DNA of 64,000 bases from contig NZ_JAIQZJ010000006.1 of the NCBI RefSeq assembly GCF_020073815.1, positions 124,001 to 188,000 of the forward strand, in the 5' to 3' direction. The DNA comes from Nocardioides mangrovi (GTDB taxonomy: Bacteria > Actinomycetota > Actinomycetes > Propionibacteriales > Nocardioidaceae). Both the position numbers and the translations under genes were made by a program. Within the stretch, counting starts at the first letter, position 1. Each line of letters begins with the position of its first letter. Of this stretch, positions 46,025 through 55,916 are shown piece after piece. The notes beneath the pieces were generated by a model. That model did no database searches. It was not told where the DNA came from and saw only the letters and a list, made by a program, of their open reading frames with translations.

Positions 46025-46168
46025 AGCACAAGCTCATCGGCAGATGCGGGCACTCAGCTACGCCGGCGGGCGGCGGATGCCCTAGGCGCATTGCGAGTGC
46101 GGCCAGGCAGATACGGCAAGCGAACTCTGGTCGAGATCGCATCCGTCAGCAAGCGAACCCGCCCGTCC

Positions 46169-47017
46169 CTAAGCGAGCGTCAACACCACGTCGCCGAGGA
46201 CGGGGGCGCCGTCGCGGTCGCCGCCGGCGACGGTGGCGGAGGCGACGATGCGGTAGTCCTCGCGCCAGCCCTGCACGCGGATGGTCTCGCCGGGGAAGAC
46301 GACGCCGGCGAACTTCACGCCGAAGCCGGCGACCTGGGAGGCGTCGGCGTCGAGGAGCTGCTCGGTGAGGGTGCGCAGGACGATGCCGTAGGAGCAGAGG
46401 CCGTGCAGGATCGGGGCGGGGAAGCCGGCGGCCTTGGCGAAGTCCGGGTCGGCGTGCAGGGGGTTGCGGTCACCGCAGAGGCGGTAGAGCAGGGCCTGCT
46501 GCGGCCAGACGTCGTACGTCGTGTCGGTGTCGGGTGCACGCTCGGGGAGCTCGACGGGGGAGGAGGTGCCGCGGTCGCCGCCCCAGCCGCCCTCGCCCTT
46601 GACGAAGATCGACGAGCGGGTGGTCCACAGCTCCTCGCCGGAGGCGGAGCGGGCGACGCCCTCCTGCCAGATCACGGCGGCCTTGCCCTTGTCCCAGATC
46701 TCGCTGATCCGGGTGGTGACCGTGGCCGAGCCGCACGGGGGTACGGGCCCGGCCACGGAGATCGACTGCGACCCGTGCACGACCTGGGCTAGGTTGATGT
46801 CGCACCCCGGCAGGTCGAGCGGCGGCGGGTCGCTCGCGTGGAACGTCGGCGCGACGACGCCGAACGACGGGAGCACCTGGAGGCCGGCCGTCTCCAGCGT
46901 GTAGGAGAGGTCGGTCGCGCCGAGCGCCAGGTGGTAGAGCAGGACGTCGCTCTCGGTCCACGAGAAGTCGACCGAGCCGAGCTCGGCGCCGATCGCGACG
47001 TCGGGATCGATGGGCAT
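46169..47017 (-). CDS. hsd4B: MaoC-family steroid enoyl-CoA hydratase (Hsd4B/ChsH3-like)
   Basis: This 282-residue protein contains two hot-dog domains. The C-terminal one has the R-hydratase motif YRLCGDRNPLHADPDFAKAA and FPAPILHGLCSYG, with the catalytic Asp and His. The length and layout match mycobacterial Rv3538, which hydrates long-chain steroid enoyl-CoA. It follows kstD on the same strand (60-nt gap), as Rv3538 follows kstD (Rv3537) in M. tuberculosis, so it is probably read from the kstD promoter. Confidence 0.85.
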   Translation of the reverse strand: MPIDPDVAIGAELGSVDFSWTESDVLLYHLALGATDLSYTLETAGLQVLPSFGVVAPTFHASDPPPLDLPGCDINLAQVVHGSQSISVAGPVPPCGSATVTTRISEIWDKGKAAVIWQEGVARSASGEELWTTRSSIFVKGEGGWGGDRGTSSPVELPERAPDTDTTYDVWPQQALLYRLCGDRNPLHADPDFAKAAGFPAPILHGLCSYGIVLRTLTEQLLDADASQVAGFGVKFAGVVFPGETIRVQGWREDYRIVASATVAGGDRDGAPVLGDVVLTLA

Positions 47018-47077
47018 TCAGGTGGCTCCTTGGCTTTCAGGGGTTTCGAGGCTCAGGCGCTAGCGCGCCTTCGCACC

Positions 47078-48751
47078 TCAACCAGCGGTGGGCTCGGCGG
47101 CGATGGTCTCGGCGGCGAGGTAGCCGAAGGTCATGGCGGGGCCGATGGTGGCGCCGGGGCCGGCGTACGTGTGGCCCATGACGGCGGACGACGCGTTGCC
47201 GGCGGCGTACAGGCCGGGGATGACGGAGCCGTCGGGGCGGACCACGCGGGCCTTCTCGTCGGTGACCAGGCCACCCTTGGTGCCGAGGTCGCCGGGCACG
47301 ATCTTGACGGCGTAGAACGGGCCGTCGTCGATGGTGTGCAGGGACGGGTTCGGCTTCACGGTCGGGTCGGAGTAGTACTTGTCGTACGCCGACTCGCCGC
47401 GGTGGAAGTCCTCGTCGACGCCGGTCCTCGCGAAGCCGTTGAAGCGGTCGACGGTCGCGCGCAGGGCGTCGGCCGGCACCTCGATCTCGGCGGCCAGCGC
47501 CTCGATCGAGTCGGCCTTCTTGATGGTGCCGTGCTTGTACCAACGGCCCGGGAAGGGCTGACGCGGGAAGAGCCCGGCGAAGATGTAGCGGTTGCGGTAG
47601 CGCTGGTCGATGATCATCCAGCTCGGCACGTGGCCGACGCCGGTCGCCTCGCCGTCGTACATCGCATGCACGGCCTCGACGTAGGGGAGCGCCTCGTTCA
47701 TGTAGCGCTGCCCGGCCTGGTTGACGATCATCGAGCCCGGCAGGTTGCGCTCGGCCAGGCAGAACCACGGGCCGGACGGGAGCGGGATGGTCGGGCCCCA
47801 CCAGGAGTCGTCCATCAGGTCGGTCTGGGCGCCCGCGGCGATGCCCGCGAGGATGCCACCGCCGGTGTTGAACTGCGAGCCGGTCGTCCAGTCGACCGAG
47901 GTCGGCTGCGGCTGGTACTTCTCGCGCATCTCGAGGTTGCGCTCGAAGCCGCCGCTGCCGAGGATCACGCCGCGGCGCGCGCGGATGACGTGCTCGGCGC
48001 CGTCGTGCTGGACGCGGACCCCGACGACGCGACCGTCCTCGAGCACGAGGTCGTGGAGCTCGGTGTCGTAGTGGACGGGTACGCCGGCGTCGATGAGCCC
48101 CTTGCGCAGGCCGATGACGATCGCGTTGCCCATCGCGAAGAGCTTCTGGCCGCGGACCAGCGAGACCATCCGGCGCAGGAAGACCTTCATCATCGTGATC
48201 GGGCCGCGGATGGTGCGCAGCCCGAGGCTGATCTTCCGGAAGTCGGCCTGGGTGACGATCATGTTGGCTGGCGCCTTGGTGTACTGCGGGTGCAGCCGGT
48301 CGAGCTCGTCGCCGAGGAAGCGGGCGTCCATCGGGATCGGCTCGCAGGAGCGGCCCGCGGGTCGGCCGCCCGGTGCCTCGGGGTGGTAGTCGGCGTACTG
48401 CGGCACCCACGTGAAGCGCAGCGGGGTCTTCTCCCGGACGAAGTCGAGCACCTCGGCGCCGCGCTCGAGGTAGGTGTCGCGGCGGATCTTCGGCACCACG
48501 TCGCCGACGATCGAGTCGAGGTAGAGCTTGGAGTTCTCCAGCGGGTCGTCCTGGCCGGCCTTCTTGAGCGCGTAGTTGCCGGGGATCCAGACCCCGCCGC
48601 CGCTGCGCGCGGTCGACCCGCCGAAGTAGGAGCTCTTCTCGATGAGCACCGTGTCGAGGCCGCGGGACCTCGCCGCGAGCGCGGCCGTCATGCCGGCTCC
48701 GCCGGCTCCGACCACGACGACGTCGACGGTCTCCGGAAGGGGGGTCGTCAT
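47078..48751 (-). CDS. kstD: 3-ketosteroid delta-1-dehydrogenase
   Basis: This 557-residue flavoenzyme has an N-terminal FAD motif VVVVGAGGAGMTAALAA (about 11-27). It also has the KstD signatures TARSGGGVWIPGN, VPQYADYHPEAPGG (active-site Tyr region) and FYAVKIVPGDLGTKGG (catalytic Tyr and Gly region), and ends with AGPGATIGPAMTFGYLAAE. It introduces the C1-C2 double bond into 3-ketosteroids such as androstenedione, a step needed for ring opening. It diverges from hsaE across one exact KstR operator and appears to be transcribed with no, or almost no, leader. Confidence 0.95.
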   Translation of the reverse strand: MTTPLPETVDVVVVGAGGAGMTAALAARSRGLDTVLIEKSSYFGGSTARSGGGVWIPGNYALKKAGQDDPLENSKLYLDSIVGDVVPKIRRDTYLERGAEVLDFVREKTPLRFTWVPQYADYHPEAPGGRPAGRSCEPIPMDARFLGDELDRLHPQYTKAPANMIVTQADFRKISLGLRTIRGPITMMKVFLRRMVSLVRGQKLFAMGNAIVIGLRKGLIDAGVPVHYDTELHDLVLEDGRVVGVRVQHDGAEHVIRARRGVILGSGGFERNLEMREKYQPQPTSVDWTTGSQFNTGGGILAGIAAGAQTDLMDDSWWGPTIPLPSGPWFCLAERNLPGSMIVNQAGQRYMNEALPYVEAVHAMYDGEATGVGHVPSWMIIDQRYRNRYIFAGLFPRQPFPGRWYKHGTIKKADSIEALAAEIEVPADALRATVDRFNGFARTGVDEDFHRGESAYDKYYSDPTVKPNPSLHTIDDGPFYAVKIVPGDLGTKGGLVTDEKARVVRPDGSVIPGLYAAGNASSAVMGHTYAGPGATIGPAMTFGYLAAETIAAEPTAG

Positions 48752-48759
48752 GGCGAGAA

Positions 48760-48779
48760 ACTGTAACAGGTTCTACTAT
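48760..48779. promoter_or_regulatory. KstR operator with two divergent leaderless promoters
   Basis: TGTAACAGGTTCTA (48762-48775) fits the KstR pattern exactly. Rightward, TACTAT (48774-48779) is a -10 box 6 nt before the hsaE GTG (48786). Leftward, TACAGT (complement of 48760-48765) is a -10 box 8 nt before the kstD ATG (48751). Both messages therefore probably begin at or within a base or two of the start codon, and one bound repressor would cover both promoters. Confidence 0.82.
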
Positions 48780-48785
48780 CGTCTC

Positions 48786-49592
48786 GTGACGTCTCAGGAG
48801 TCGATCTCTGCCGCTGTGACGCGTCTCTCCGAGGCGCAGGCGACCCGGGTCCCGTGTGCTCCGGTCCGCGACCTGATCGGCACCGACGACCTCGACGCGG
48901 CGTACGCCGTGCAGCAGGGTCTCGTGAAGGCGCGGCTCGCCGGGGGAGCGACCGTGGTCGGCCGCAAGATCGGCGCGACCTCGGAGGCGGTGCAGAACCA
49001 GCTCGGCGTCGACCGGCCCGACTTCGGCTACCTGCTCGACGACATGGACGTCAGCAGCGGCGTCGACGGCGACCCGATCTCGATGCGCACGCTGCTGCAG
49101 CCGCGGGTCGAGGGCGAGGTCGCCTTCGTCCTCGCGAAGGACATCGACCCCGCGACCGAGGACGAGATCACCCTCGAGCTGGTCCGCGACGCGGTCGAGG
49201 TCGCGCTGCCGGCGCTGGAGATCGTCGACTCCCGGATCGCCGACTGGGCGATCACGTTCACCGACACCGTCGCGGACAACGCCTCCAGCGGCCTCTTCGT
49301 GGTCGGCCGCGAGGGCCGCTCGCTCGACGACCTCGAGCCCCGCGACGTGACGATGTCGCTGACCATCAACGGCGAGGAGCGCTCCTCCGGCAACGGCGCC
49401 GCCTGCCTGGGCGACCCGCTCGAGGCGCTGCGCTGGCTCGCCGTCCAGGCCCACCGGTACGGCGACCCGCTGCGCGCCGGCCACCTGATCCTGTCCGGGG
49501 CCCTGGGCCCGTTCGTGCCGTTCGTCCCGGGGGACCGGGTCGTCGCGACCATCAGCGGGTTCGAGCCGCTGAGCGTCACCTTCACCGAATGA
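48786..49592 (+). CDS. hsaE: 2-hydroxypenta-2,4-dienoate hydratase
   Basis: This 268-residue enzyme belongs to the MhpD/HpcG fumarylacetoacetase-like hydratases. The key blocks are VVGRKIGATSEAVQNQLGV, QPRVEGEVAFVLAKDI (metal-binding Glu) and PALEIVDSRIADW. It hydrates 2-hydroxypentadienoate (released from ring A cleavage) to 4-hydroxy-2-oxovalerate. The start is the GTG at 48786: no Shine-Dalgarno, a -10 box just upstream and the end of the KstR operator 11 nt away suggest a leaderless message. hsaG and hsaF follow. Confidence 0.93.
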   Translation: MTSQESISAAVTRLSEAQATRVPCAPVRDLIGTDDLDAAYAVQQGLVKARLAGGATVVGRKIGATSEAVQNQLGVDRPDFGYLLDDMDVSSGVDGDPISMRTLLQPRVEGEVAFVLAKDIDPATEDEITLELVRDAVEVALPALEIVDSRIADWAITFTDTVADNASSGLFVVGREGRSLDDLEPRDVTMSLTINGEERSSGNGAACLGDPLEALRWLAVQAHRYGDPLRAGHLILSGALGPFVPFVPGDRVVATISGFEPLSVTFTE

Positions 49593-49607
49593 CCTGCGAG
49601 GAGTGAG

Positions 49608-50516
49608 ATGGCCAAGCTGACTGCCGCGATCGTCGGGCCCGGCAACATCGGGACCGACCTCATGTACAAGCTGCTGCGCTCGGAGGTGATCGAGCCACGC
49701 TGGATGATCGGCGTCGACCCCTCCTCCGAGGGCCTCAAGCTCGCGGCCGCGAAGGGGCTCGAGTCGACCCACGAGGGCGTCGACTGGCTGCTCAAGCAGG
49801 ACGAGCTGCCGGACCTGATCTTCGAGGCGACCTCGGCGTACGTGCACCGCGAGTACGCCCCGCGATACGAGGAGGCCGGCATCCGGGCGATCGACCTCAC
49901 GCCCGCCGCGGTCGGCCCGGCCGTGATCCCGCCGGTCAACGGCCAGGAGCACGTGGCCAAGATGAACGTCAACATGATCACCTGCGGCGGCCAGGCCACG
50001 ATCCCGATGGTCGCGGCGGTCTCGCGGGCCGCGACGGTGTCGTACGCCGAGATCGTCGCCTCGGTCTCGTCGGTCTCCGCCGGCCCGGGCACCCGCGCGA
50101 ACATCGACGAGTTCACGCGGACGACGTCCAACGGCGTGACCGAGATCGGCGGCGCCGCCGAGGGCAAGGCGATCATCATCCTCAACCCGGCCGAGCCGCC
50201 GATGATCATGCGCGACACGATCTTCTGCGCCGTGCCGCCGGACGCCGACCGTGACGCGATCGTCCAGTCGATCGTGGCGATGGAGAAGGCCGTGCAGGAG
50301 TACGTCCCCGGCTACCGGCTGCTCCAGGAGCCGCAGATCGACGACCCGTCGCCCGCCACCCGCTGGCAGACGAAGGTGTCGATCTTCGTCGAGGTGGAGG
50401 GCGCGGGCGACTACCTGCCGCCGTACTCCGGCAACCTCGACATCATGACCGCCGCCGCCACCCAGGTGGGGGAGAACATCGCCCGCTCGATCCTCTCTGA
50501 GAGCTCGGAGGCCTGA
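49608..50516 (+). CDS. hsaG: Acetaldehyde / propanal dehydrogenase (acylating)
   Basis: This 302-residue enzyme has an N-terminal Rossmann motif [17 protein letters not shown] and catalytic Cys126 ([12 protein letters not shown]). It converts acetaldehyde or propanal from the aldolase reaction to acetyl- or propionyl-CoA with NAD+. It normally forms a tight complex with HsaF that channels the aldehyde. A GAGGAG site precedes the ATG. Equivalent to Rv3535c. Confidence 0.95.
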   Translation: MAKLTAAIVGPGNIGTDLMYKLLRSEVIEPRWMIGVDPSSEGLKLAAAKGLESTHEGVDWLLKQDELPDLIFEATSAYVHREYAPRYEEAGIRAIDLTPAAVGPAVIPPVNGQEHVAKMNVNMITCGGQATIPMVAAVSRAATVSYAEIVASVSSVSAGPGTRANIDEFTRTTSNGVTEIGGAAEGKAIIILNPAEPPMIMRDTIFCAVPPDADRDAIVQSIVAMEKAVQEYVPGYRLLQEPQIDDPSPATRWQTKVSIFVEVEGAGDYLPPYSGNLDIMTAAATQVGENIARSILSESSEA

Positions 50517-50517
50517 G

Positions 50518-51609
50518 ATGACCGACATCAACGCACTCGACCGCACCTGGTCCGGCACCCATGGCGACGACCCGTGGGGCACGCTGGACCTGCGCCTCAC
50601 CGACACCTGCCTGCGCGACGGCTCGCACCACAAGCGGCACCAGTTCACCGCGCAGGAGTGCCACGACATCGTCGAGGCGCTGGACGGCTCCGGCGTACCG
50701 GTCATCGAGGTGACGCACGGCGACGGCCTCGGCGGCTCGTCCTTCAACTACGGCTTCTCCAAGACGTGGGAGCAGGAGCTGATCCGGATCGCGGCCGAGA
50801 CCGCGAAGCGCGCCAAGATCGCCTTCCTCATGCTCCCGGGCGTCGGCACCAAAGACGACATCCGCGCGGCGCAGGACAACGGCGGCCAGATCTGCCGGAT
50901 CGCCACCCACTGCACCGAGGCCGACGTCTCGATCCAGCACTTCGGCCTCGCCCGCGAGCTCGGCCTGGAGACCGTCGGCTTCCTGATGATGAGCCACACC
51001 CAGCCGCCCGAGGTGCTCGCCAAGCAGGCCCGGATCATGGTCGATGCCGGCTGCCAGTGCGTGTACGTCGTCGACTCGGCTGGCGCACTGATCATGGAGC
51101 AGACCGCCGACCGCGTCTCCGCGGTGGTCGCCGAGATCGGCGACGTCGCCGACGTGGGCTTCCACGGCCACGAGAACCTCGGCCTCGGCGTCGCCAACAC
51201 CGTCATCGCGGCCCGCGCGGGCGCGACCCAGATCGACGGCTCGGTCCGCCGCTTCGGCGCCGGTGCCGGCAACACGCCGCTCGAGGCGTTCGTCGGCGTC
51301 TGCGACAAGCTCGGCTGGGTGACCGGCATCGACTTCCTGCAGATCGTCGACGCCTCCGAGGACGTCATCAAGCCGGCCATGCCCGAGGAGTGCCAGCTCG
51401 ACCGGATGACCCTGATGATGGGGTACGCCGGGGTCTACTCGTCCTTCCTCAAGCACGCCGGCAACGCCGCCGACCGCTACGGCGTCTCCGGCGCGAAGAT
51501 CCTGCTCGAGGCCGGTCGCCGCAAGCTGATCGGCGGCCAGGAGGACCAGCTCATCGACATCGCGCTGATGCTCAAGGCGGATCAGGAGAAGGAAGCCGCC
51601 AACTCCTGA
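50518..51609 (+). CDS. hsaF: 4-hydroxy-2-oxovalerate aldolase
   Basis: This 363-residue TIM-barrel enzyme of the DmpG/HMG-CoA-lyase-like family has [17 protein letters not shown] (catalytic Arg33, metal Asp34), YVVDSAGAL and [11 protein letters not shown] (metal-binding His pair). It cleaves 4-hydroxy-2-oxovalerate-type acids into pyruvate and an aldehyde for HsaG. GGAGG (50507-50511) precedes the ATG, 1 nt after the hsaG stop. The last 28 nt overlap the convergent sucrose phosphorylase gene. Confidence 0.95.
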   Translation: MTDINALDRTWSGTHGDDPWGTLDLRLTDTCLRDGSHHKRHQFTAQECHDIVEALDGSGVPVIEVTHGDGLGGSSFNYGFSKTWEQELIRIAAETAKRAKIAFLMLPGVGTKDDIRAAQDNGGQICRIATHCTEADVSIQHFGLARELGLETVGFLMMSHTQPPEVLAKQARIMVDAGCQCVYVVDSAGALIMEQTADRVSAVVAEIGDVADVGFHGHENLGLGVANTVIAARAGATQIDGSVRRFGAGAGNTPLEAFVGVCDKLGWVTGIDFLQIVDASEDVIKPAMPEECQLDRMTLMMGYAGVYSSFLKHAGNAADRYGVSGAKILLEAGRRKLIGGQEDQLIDIALMLKADQEKEAANS

Positions 51610-53072
51610 GCGACCCCACCACTCGTGAGGGTGTAGCTGACCTCCGCGAAGTCGACCCGAAGGGTGAGATCGTCCTCGGTGGTGCGCCACCGCAGCGTGA
51701 GCACCGGACCGTCGAGCTCGGCGTCGAAGTCGCCGGCGAAGGCAGGATGCCGGGAGCGGAGCCGGATCGCGGCGAGCTGCTCCCGGACCACGTCCTGGCG
51801 CACCGCCTCCGCGATGTCGGCGCGGGTCAGCCGCGCCCGGTTGACGTCCCGACCGACGCCGGTGGCGGCGAGGAGCTCCATGTCGTTGTGGCCGGCGAGG
51901 AGCCCGACGTAGTAGACCTGCGGGATGCCGGGCAGGAAGAGCTGGACGAGGCGAGCGATCAGCAGGGCACGGTCGTCACCGGCCAGCGCGTCGTAGTAGG
52001 TGCAGTTGACCTGGTAGAGGTCGAGGTTCGACGCGGCGGCTCCGGTGGCCGACAGGCTGGTCCCGGCGCTGTTGGTGTGGATCGCGGCGACGAGCGTGTC
52101 GATCTGGGTGGCGTCGAGCAGCCCCGGGCGGCCCGGATCGGTCGCGGTCGGCTGCGACGGGCCGACGTCGATGATGCCGATGCCGTCGTGGGTGTCGAGC
52201 ACGTTGATGGAGTTCGCCGGGCGCACCTCGAGCCAGCGCGCGAGCGGCGCCGGATCGCCCTGGATCAGCGCGTGCAGCAGGAGCGGCGGGAGCGCGAAGT
52301 CGTAGACGTAGTCGACCGACCGGGCGATCTCGACCTGGAGCTCGTGGTGCCCGTGGACCTCGAGCAGGACGTCGGCACCGCGCGCGTGCGCGTAGTCGCT
52401 GATGCGCTGCACCAGGGCGGACGACTCGGGCGTCATGAAGCAGTCCGTACCGGGCTGCTTGCCGGTGTAGCCCACCGCGTCGAGCCGCAGCAGGGAGACC
52501 CCGTTGCCGGTGAGCGCGTCGATGATCGACGTCAGGTAGCTCCAGAACTCCGGTGTCCGGATGTCCAGGTCGACCTGCTCCGAGGTGAAGGTCGTCCACA
52601 CCAGCCGGCGTCGGCCGCCGAGGGTCATCGTCGTGAACGGCAGGCCGGGTCGGGGCCGGTAGATCCGCGCCAGGTCGTCCTCCGAGACTCCGTCGGGGAA
52701 GATCGACGAGAGCGTCAGGAAGAGCGGAGCGTGGCGCGACGCGTCGCCGTGCAGCTCGACGTCGCGGAACTGCGGCGATCTGGTCGACATGTGGTTGACG
52801 ATCAGGTCGGCCATCACCCGGTGGTCGGCCGCCAGGGTCCGCAGGTCGTCCCAGGACCCCAGACGCGGATCGATCTCGGTGTGGTCCTCGGGGTCGAAGC
52901 CGGCATCCGCCCCGTCGAAGGGCCGGTAGAACGGCAGCACGTGGACGCCGTCGAAGACGCCGTCGAAGAGGTCCGTCATCACCTCGCGCAGCCCGGCGAG
53001 GTCTCCTCCCAGGCGGTCGGCGTAGGCGATGAGCTGTGGTCCACGCGACGGGATGCGGCTGCGGATGATCAT
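51582..53072 (-). CDS. Sucrose phosphorylase (GH13_18)
   Basis: This 496-residue enzyme is very similar along its length to the Bifidobacterium sucrose phosphorylase as I remember it. Examples are LITYADRLGG-type start, [39 protein letters not shown] and [14 protein letters not shown]. The catalytic residues are nucleophile Asp198 (RLDAVGY), acid/base Glu238 (LLEVHGH) and transition-state Asp296. It converts sucrose and phosphate to glucose-1-phosphate and fructose. The ATG at 53072 is preferred. It is the last gene of a LacI-controlled operon with an ABC importer. Closely related GH13_18 phosphorylases use other alpha-glucosides, so sucrose specificity is likely, not proven. Confidence 0.9.
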   Translation of the reverse strand: MIIRSRIPSRGPQLIAYADRLGGDLAGLREVMTDLFDGVFDGVHVLPFYRPFDGADAGFDPEDHTEIDPRLGSWDDLRTLAADHRVMADLIVNHMSTRSPQFRDVELHGDASRHAPLFLTLSSIFPDGVSEDDLARIYRPRPGLPFTTMTLGGRRRLVWTTFTSEQVDLDIRTPEFWSYLTSIIDALTGNGVSLLRLDAVGYTGKQPGTDCFMTPESSALVQRISDYAHARGADVLLEVHGHHELQVEIARSVDYVYDFALPPLLLHALIQGDPAPLARWLEVRPANSINVLDTHDGIGIIDVGPSQPTATDPGRPGLLDATQIDTLVAAIHTNSAGTSLSATGAAASNLDLYQVNCTYYDALAGDDRALLIARLVQLFLPGIPQVYYVGLLAGHNDMELLAATGVGRDVNRARLTRADIAEAVRQDVVREQLAAIRLRSRHPAFAGDFDAELDGPVLTLRWRTTEDDLTLRVDFAEVSYTLTSGGVAQELAASFS

Positions 53073-53112
53073 GGTGCTCCTGGGGACGGCGTGGGCTGGC
53101 GAGGGAGGGAAC

Positions 53113-54084
53113 TCAGCGCAGGCGCTCCGCGAGCCACCGGAGCTGGATCGCCTCCTGGTGGAACTGTCCACCCTCGTGGTCGTTGAACGGGTAGCTGTGG
53201 ATCTCGGTCGGGCCGGCGTACGCGTTGTGGGCGGCGTAGACGGACGACGGCGGGCACACGGTGTCCATGAGCGCCACGGAGAAGAGGGCGGGGGCCGTCG
53301 CGCGCGGCGTCAGGAGGGCGCAGTCGAAGTACGCGAGGGTGCGCAGGACCTGGTCGACCTCGTCGCGGTGGCTGGCCAGGTAGCCGGCCAACTCCAGGTA
53401 GGGGCCTTCCGTGGCCAGCGTGATCGCGCGGGGGAAGTCGCAGAGGAAGGGGACGTCGGCCATGACGGCACTCGGCCGGTCGTGCAGCGATGCGACCGCG
53501 AGTGCGAGCCCACCTCCCTGGCTGACGCCGTGGACCGCGATCCGGTCGTCCGCCACGCCGGGGAGCGACGCCGCGGCGTCCACGGCGAGCACGGCGTCGG
53601 TGTAGAGGCGGCGGAAGTAGTAGTCGGCCGGGTCGAGCACGCCGCGGGTCATGAAGCCGCCGAGGAAGGACGGACCATGTCCGTGGGGGTCGGCGGTGTG
53701 GCCGACGTACCCGCCACCGGACCCCTGGCCCCGACTGTCGATCTCGAGGGTCGCGTAGCCCGCCAGCGGCAGGAAGCCGACCTGGTGGGGGAGACCGCGG
53801 CCGCCGGTGTAGCCCTGGTAGCGCACCACGACCGGGAGGTCCTCCGTGACGCCGGCGGGTCGCCGGTACCACCCCTTGATCGGCTCGCCCTGGAAGCCCG
53901 CGAAGGTGACGTCGTAGATGTCGACCAGGGTGACGTCGCTCTCGACCGGCTCGACCTTCGGCGACCACCATCCGGCGCGCGAGGAGGCCAGCGTGTCGTC
54001 CCAGAACGACGCCAGGTCCTCTGGTTCGGTCGCGCGCGTGCGATAGGTGAGCAGCTGGTCGTGGGGGAGGTCGTACTGCGGCAT
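53113..54084 (-). CDS. CE7 acetyl esterase (acetylxylan esterase / cephalosporin C deacetylase type)
   Basis: This 323-residue enzyme has the CE7 motifs DSRGQG (116-121), GVSQGG (Ser188), Asp274 (LMDTVCP) and His303 (NDHEGG), forming the catalytic triad. The family removes acetyl groups from short sugar chains and related compounds. It lies 40 nt upstream of the sucrose phosphorylase in the same operon, so it may deacetylate the imported sugar in the cytoplasm; no signal peptide is seen. Confidence 0.88.
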   Translation of the reverse strand: MPQYDLPHDQLLTYRTRATEPEDLASFWDDTLASSRAGWWSPKVEPVESDVTLVDIYDVTFAGFQGEPIKGWYRRPAGVTEDLPVVVRYQGYTGGRGLPHQVGFLPLAGYATLEIDSRGQGSGGGYVGHTADPHGHGPSFLGGFMTRGVLDPADYYFRRLYTDAVLAVDAAASLPGVADDRIAVHGVSQGGGLALAVASLHDRPSAVMADVPFLCDFPRAITLATEGPYLELAGYLASHRDEVDQVLRTLAYFDCALLTPRATAPALFSVALMDTVCPPSSVYAAHNAYAGPTEIHSYPFNDHEGGQFHQEAIQLRWLAERLR

Positions 54085-54150
54085 CGGGGTCCTGTCGACG
54101 AGGGTGGATCGCGCTCCGGAGGCGGAGCCGGGAGGAGGACGAGGCGGGCC

Positions 54151-54975
54151 TCAGCCCTTGACGGCGCCCTGGAGGAGCGCGCGGGAGAACTGGCGCTGGA
54201 AGATCACGAACACCACGATCGTGGGGGCCATGATCAGCAGCGCACCGGCCGAGAGCAGCACGATGTCGGTGCCGTACTGGCCCTGGAAGGCGCCGAGGGC
54301 GCCGGCCATCGTGCGCTTGAGCGGGTCGTCCACCATCACGATCGCGAGGACGAACTGGTTCCACGTCCAGAGGAAGAGCAGGATCGCGAGCGAGGAGAGC
54401 GCGGGCAGCGCCAGTGGGAGGTGGATGTGCCGGAAGGTGCGCCACGTCCCGGCCCCGTCGATGAAGGCGGCCTCGGAGAGCTCGGCCGGCACCGTGAGGA
54501 AGTGCGCCCTCATCCAGAAGACCCCGAAGGGCATGTAGAGCGCGATGAGCGGCAGCACCAGCGCCCAGCGGGTGTTGAGCAGCCCGAGGCTGTCCATCTG
54601 GTAGTAGAGCGGCGTGATGAGCGACTCGAACGGGATCGTGAGGCCTAGCAGGAACACCACGAAGATCAGGTTCGAGAACGGGATCTTGAGCGTGGCGAGG
54701 CCGTAGCCCGCGAGCGTCGCGAGCACCAGCGATGCCGGGACGACGCCGACCGCGATCAGCAGGCTGCTCTTGATCAGGGGCGCGAGGTGGGCGATCCGCC
54801 ACGCCTCGGCGAAGTTGCCCCACTGGGGATCGGAGGGCCAGCTGAAACCGGTCGGGATCGACCCCGCCGGTTGCAGCGCCGTCGAGAGCAGCGTGGCGAA
54901 CGGGATGAGCGTCAGCACCATGAAGAGGACGAGCAGCGCCTTGCCGGCCAGCTGGTCACGCCGGGGGGCCGTCAT
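54151..54975 (-). CDS. Carbohydrate ABC transporter permease (MalG-like)
   Basis: This 274-residue protein has six predicted helices and the cytoplasmic EAA loop EAAFIDGAGTWRTFRHIHLP that contacts the ATPase. The start overlaps the stop of the partner permease (54972-54975). No ATPase gene is in the operon, so a shared MsiK-type ATPase is likely. Confidence 0.92.
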   Translation of the reverse strand: MTAPRRDQLAGKALLVLFMVLTLIPFATLLSTALQPAGSIPTGFSWPSDPQWGNFAEAWRIAHLAPLIKSSLLIAVGVVPASLVLATLAGYGLATLKIPFSNLIFVVFLLGLTIPFESLITPLYYQMDSLGLLNTRWALVLPLIALYMPFGVFWMRAHFLTVPAELSEAAFIDGAGTWRTFRHIHLPLALPALSSLAILLFLWTWNQFVLAIVMVDDPLKRTMAGALGAFQGQYGTDIVLLSAGALLIMAPTIVVFVIFQRQFSRALLQGAVKG

Positions 54976-55916
54976 GCGTCGCTCCTCTGGGTGAGTCGTT
55001 GGATCGGGACGATGGTCACCAGCACGAGCACCATCAGGATCACCGCCATGGCCGAGGCCTGACCGATCTCGCGCTGGGTGAAGGCGAGCCGGTAGATCTC
55101 GACGCCGGGAACCATCGTCGAACGGCCCGGCCCGCCCTGCGTCGAGATGTAGATGATGTCGAAGCTGGCGAGCGCCGCGATCATCGTGACCGTGACGCAC
55201 ACGCCGATCTCGCGGCGCAGGCCGGGCAGGGTGATGTGCACGAACTCCCGGAACCGATTGGCACCGTCGATGCGCGCCGCCTCGTACAGCGAGGGGTCGA
55301 TCTTGTTGATGCCCGTGAGGAGCAGGAGGGTGCAGAGTCCGAGCATCACCCACGAGCCGATCAGGCCAACGGCCGGCAGTGCGGCCGAGAAGTCGGCGAG
55401 CCAGGGGCGGGTCACGCCGCCGAGTCCGACGGCGGACAGCAGCTGGTTGGCGATGCCGTCGCTGGAGTAGACCCAATCCCAGACGATGCCGGCCGCGACC
55501 AGTGGGATCACCTGGGGGATGAAGAGCACGGTGCGGGCGACGGTCGAGAAGGAGCCCTGCGGCAGACCGTGCATCAGCGCTGCGGCGACGAGGCCGAGGA
55601 AGACCGGCACGGCGGTGAAGAAGATGATCAGCTCGAACGCATGGCCGACGATGGAGAGCTGGTCGGGGTCGGTCAGCACCCGGCGGTAGTTGTCGAGGCC
55701 CACCCAGGTGGCGGGGCCGATGCCGTTCCAGTCGTACAGCGAGTACTGCACCGACGTCACGAGCGGCTTGAGGACGAAGAAGCCGTACATGAGGAGCGCG
55801 GGCGCGACGTAGACGAGATGAGCCCAGCGACGGCGCGAGCGACGCCCTCGGCGGGCCCGGGGGGCGGAGGCGGGCCGCTCGGGGGTGCGGCCCGCCTCCT
55901 GGTGGGTGAGGGTCAC
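54972..55916 (-). CDS. Carbohydrate ABC transporter permease (MalF-like)
   Basis: This 314-residue protein has a basic N terminus (RARRGRRSRRRW), about six helices and the EAA loop EAARIDGANRFREFVHITLP. GTG start at 55916 overlapping the binding-protein stop (GTGA). It partners the MalG-like permease in sugar import. Confidence 0.92.
   Translation of the reverse strand: MTLTHQEAGRTPERPASAPRARRGRRSRRRWAHLVYVAPALLMYGFFVLKPLVTSVQYSLYDWNGIGPATWVGLDNYRRVLTDPDQLSIVGHAFELIIFFTAVPVFLGLVAAALMHGLPQGSFSTVARTVLFIPQVIPLVAAGIVWDWVYSSDGIANQLLSAVGLGGVTRPWLADFSAALPAVGLIGSWVMLGLCTLLLLTGINKIDPSLYEAARIDGANRFREFVHITLPGLRREIGVCVTVTMIAALASFDIIYISTQGGPGRSTMVPGVEIYRLAFTQREIGQASAMAVILMVLVLVTIVPIQRLTQRSDA

Noticed and set aside
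47037..50747. A 1236-residue minus-strand open frame
   Set aside because: It overlaps kstD in another frame and is antisense to hsaE and hsaG; no motif.
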